6,625 bases of DNA from Candidatus Gastranaerophilales bacterium (GTDB lineage: Bacteria; Cyanobacteriota; Vampirovibrionia; Gastranaerophilales; Gastranaerophilaceae): the NCBI GenBank assembly GCA_944323585.1, contig CALUTA010000083.1:1-6625 (forward strand). Direction: 5' to 3'. The position numbers were made by a program, and so were the translations under genes. Position 1 is the first letter of the stretch; every line of letters begins with the position of its first letter. Below the pieces are notes generated by a model. That model was given only the letters and a program-made list of their open reading frames with translations, searched no databases and was not told where the DNA came from. Positions 5,238 to 6,625 of the stretch are shown one piece after another.

Positions 5238-6002
5238 TTATGACTTTTGAAGTTCATCTTCACGTTCTTTTTTATGAGCAAGGAACTTGTCGCCGAGTTT
5301 GTTTGCAGCAGGTGTTACTGCAACCGGTACAAGATATCTGTAAATAAGAGTACAAATCAGTAATGTTTTTGCGATATCCATACCCTTTAATCTTGCAACA
5401 AGCTTTTTATCCTTCAGATAATCGTTAGCATAATCTATTACATCAATTTTATTTTTGCCCGCAGCCTTTAATTTTTTATTTTCTGCAGCAATTTTGTCCA
5501 TCAACGTATTGTCTTTTGTATAAAGTTCAGCGTATCTGTTTGTAACTTCACGCCATTTGCCGAACAAAGCGCCGTCAACAAGATAAGCACCCGCTGTTGA
5601 AACACCGAATGTCAGTGCGTGGTTTGCGGCTAGAACTTTCTTTCTGTCGCTTTCCATTTTCTTTTCCGGTAATTTCAGGGTTTTATAAATGTAAGTTCCG
5701 GTACCTACTGCTGCACCTGCTGTTATAATATGGTTTGCAATATATTTGCTGTCTTTTGTTTTTTCTGCGAAATTAGCAACAAAATTACTGTTCATAGCTT
5801 TTGCAATAATATTTTTAGCAATCCACTCGGTTGAGGTATTCCATACCTTCTCTACAGGTTCAAAGAAAGTTGATTTTGATGTAAAAGTATCAATCAAGCT
5901 TCCGCTTCCGCCAAATGACGGGGTTGCCTGATGCCGAGGCTGAGTGTTATTTTTGAGCGGTGTATTTTGCTGATATTTTATAGTATTCAATGTTACCTGC
6001 AT
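5238..6002 (-). CDS. Three-helix membrane protein with SFGG leader, paralogue of its upstream neighbour
   Basis: I do not recognise a named family for this 254-residue protein. A polar Q/N/T leader ends PSFGG (28-32). Hydrophobic helices lie at about 87-108 (IANHIITAGAAVGTGTYIYK), 123-148 (VLAANHALTFGVSTAGAYLV) and 207-231 (MDIAKTLLICTLIYRYLVP). A charged K/D/N-rich loop separates helices two and three, and the C-terminus is highly charged (KKEREDELQKS). Conserved spots shared with the upstream gene's product are LP..., the N/A-H-A-x-x-x-G-V around H128, and M/P-D-I at 208-210. The ATG overlaps the upstream TAA in TAATG, and a strong AGGAGG lies nine bases before it inside the upstream gene, so the two products are probably made together and may form a hetero-oligomer. 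There is no cleavable signal peptide. Confidence 0.85.
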   Translation of the reverse strand: MQVTLNTIKYQQNTPLKNNTQPRHQATPSFGGSGSLIDTFTSKSTFFEPVEKVWNTSTEWIAKNIIAKAMNSNFVANFAEKTKDSKYIANHIITAGAAVGTGTYIYKTLKLPEKKMESDRKKVLAANHALTFGVSTAGAYLVDGALFGKWREVTNRYAELYTKDNTLMDKIAAENKKLKAAGKNKIDVIDYANDYLKDKKLVARLKGMDIAKTLLICTLIYRYLVPVAVTPAANKLGDKFLAHKKEREDELQKS

Positions 6003-6625
6003 TATCTAACACCTCCTCTGATTGCATCAAATGCTGAGCTGTTCACCGGGGCACCTGCCATTTGCAATTTTGACATATCAACATCTTTGTCTTCTGATTT
6101 CATTTCTTTTTCTTTCTTTTTGTCTTTCGCCGGATCCATACCGAACACGTATTTCAAAATCGGCGGGATTAGTGCAATTGTAATCCAGGCTCTCGGTATA
6201 CCGATTATGATATCCGGCCCCATCTTAATCAATTTTTCAACATTTTTGAATTTTGGAGTCTTGGTAAGTCCTTTTGCTTTCAAATCTCCGAGGTATTTTT
6301 GTGCACCTTTACCGAGGTATTTTGCAGGATCAGCTTTAATCTTTTTCATCGCTGCATCAAACGGGCTCATAATTATTGTCGAAGATATAAATCCGATTAC
6401 ACCTGAAGAAACTGCGTGTGCGGCAGCGTTAAGTTTATCTTTTTTATTCTTTCCGCTGATTTCGTCAGGAAGTGCCATAATTGTTGCCGGCCTGAAAATT
6501 CCTGCAAGGACAAGAGAGAACAAAGCGTTGCAGGAAATCGGATGATCTTCTGCGTATTCAAGGATTGCACCAAAGGTTTTACTGCCGAGAATTTTGTCCC
6601 CGAAAGATTTAGCGGCAACCTCGCT
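6002..6625 (-). CDS. Three-helix membrane protein, N-terminus beyond the window
   Basis: The frame is open to the window edge, so a TTG at 6523 is not a credible start: 34 further residues are readable upstream (SEVAAKSFGDKILGSK...). In all, 207 residues are visible. Hydrophobic helices lie at about 31-52 (LFSLVLAGIFRPATIMALP), 65-87 (AAAHAVSSGVIGFISSTIIM) and 138-162 (DIIIGIPRAWITIALIPPIL). The loop between helices two and three is K/G-rich (KADPAKYLGKGAQKYLG). A K/E/D-rich tail follows, ending in AFDAIRGGVR. It aligns with the next gene's product over all three helices. Start, promoter and any SFxG leader are outside the window. The function is unknown. Confidence 0.85.
   Translation of the reverse strand, partial: SEVAAKSFGDKILGSKTFGAILEYAEDHPISCNALFSLVLAGIFRPATIMALPDEISGKNKKDKLNAAAHAVSSGVIGFISSTIIMSPFDAAMKKIKADPAKYLGKGAQKYLGDLKAKGLTKTPKFKNVEKLIKMGPDIIIGIPRAWITIALIPPILKYVFGMDPAKDKKKEKEMKSEDKDVDMSKLQMAGAPVNSSAFDAIRGGVR
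6009..6018 (-). promoter_or_regulatory. Strong internal ribosome site for the downstream membrane-protein gene
   Basis: The minus strand reads GAGGAGGTG, a near-perfect anti-16S match, nine bases before the ATG at 6002. It lies within the last codons of the upstream gene (encoding GGVR). It fixes the start and supports efficient coupled translation. Confidence 0.85.

Noticed and set aside
5931..6545. Long plus-strand open frame of 204 codons
   Set aside because: It is antisense to the two membrane-protein genes; its hydrophobic content mirrors their codons and it has no ribosome site.
6397..6618. Minus-strand frame of 73 codons near the right edge
   Set aside because: It overlaps the truncated membrane-protein gene in another frame, and that gene's frame is open to the edge and aligns with its paralogue.
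1..6625. CRISPR array, tRNA or rRNA genes
   Set aside because: No regularly spaced repeat-spacer pattern, no cloverleaf with the conserved TTCGA arm, and no rRNA-like stretch was seen on either strand.

Overview
The window is AT-rich and every gene I support lies on the minus strand. The two rightmost genes form a translationally coupled pair; the others look like separate transcription units. Gene style suggests a gut bacterium of the non-photosynthetic cyanobacterial relatives (Melainabacteria/Vampirovibrionia, Gastranaerophilales type). The grounds are low GC, many lineage-specific proteins, and proteins that start with a polar Q/N/K/S-rich leader ending in a short S-F-x-G motif. This placement is from memory of protein style, not from a marker gene.

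Layout from right to left, the direction of transcription. At 6002-6625 is a gene cut by the window edge for a three-helix membrane protein. It overlaps by one base, in a TAATG junction, a second membrane protein gene (5238-6002). The two proteins are diverged paralogues, and a terminator-like hairpin follows (5174-5214). Next, 2709-5048 encodes a 779-residue, mostly helical soluble protein with the same type of N-terminal leader and a compact, strand-rich C-terminal end.

At 2182-2496 a very acidic 104-residue protein has its own promoter, a structured 5' leader and a strong terminator. The leader holds four TAGGA pentamers, a 7-codon mini-ORF, and a 15-bp stem that buries the Shine-Dalgarno site. 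At 1219-2037 is a TupA-like ATP-grasp protein, the only gene with a clear family. It lacks a visible ribosome site and is overlapped by a 29-codon ORF. At 370-990 is a membrane-anchored coiled-coil protein whose C-terminal half resembles GrpE. Three AATCAAAC-type boxes lie upstream of it.

The leftmost 369 bases hold no gene. They carry a bidirectional terminator, AGTCCG-type repeats, and a hairpin of the widespread 'TCATTGCGAG...GAAGCAATCC' dispersed repeat class, framed by 11-bp inverted repeats.

No complete pathway is visible. The best leads are the 5' leader of the 104-residue gene, the shared N-terminal leader motif, the paralogous membrane pair, the GrpE-like anchored protein, and the possible toxin-like end of the 779-residue protein.
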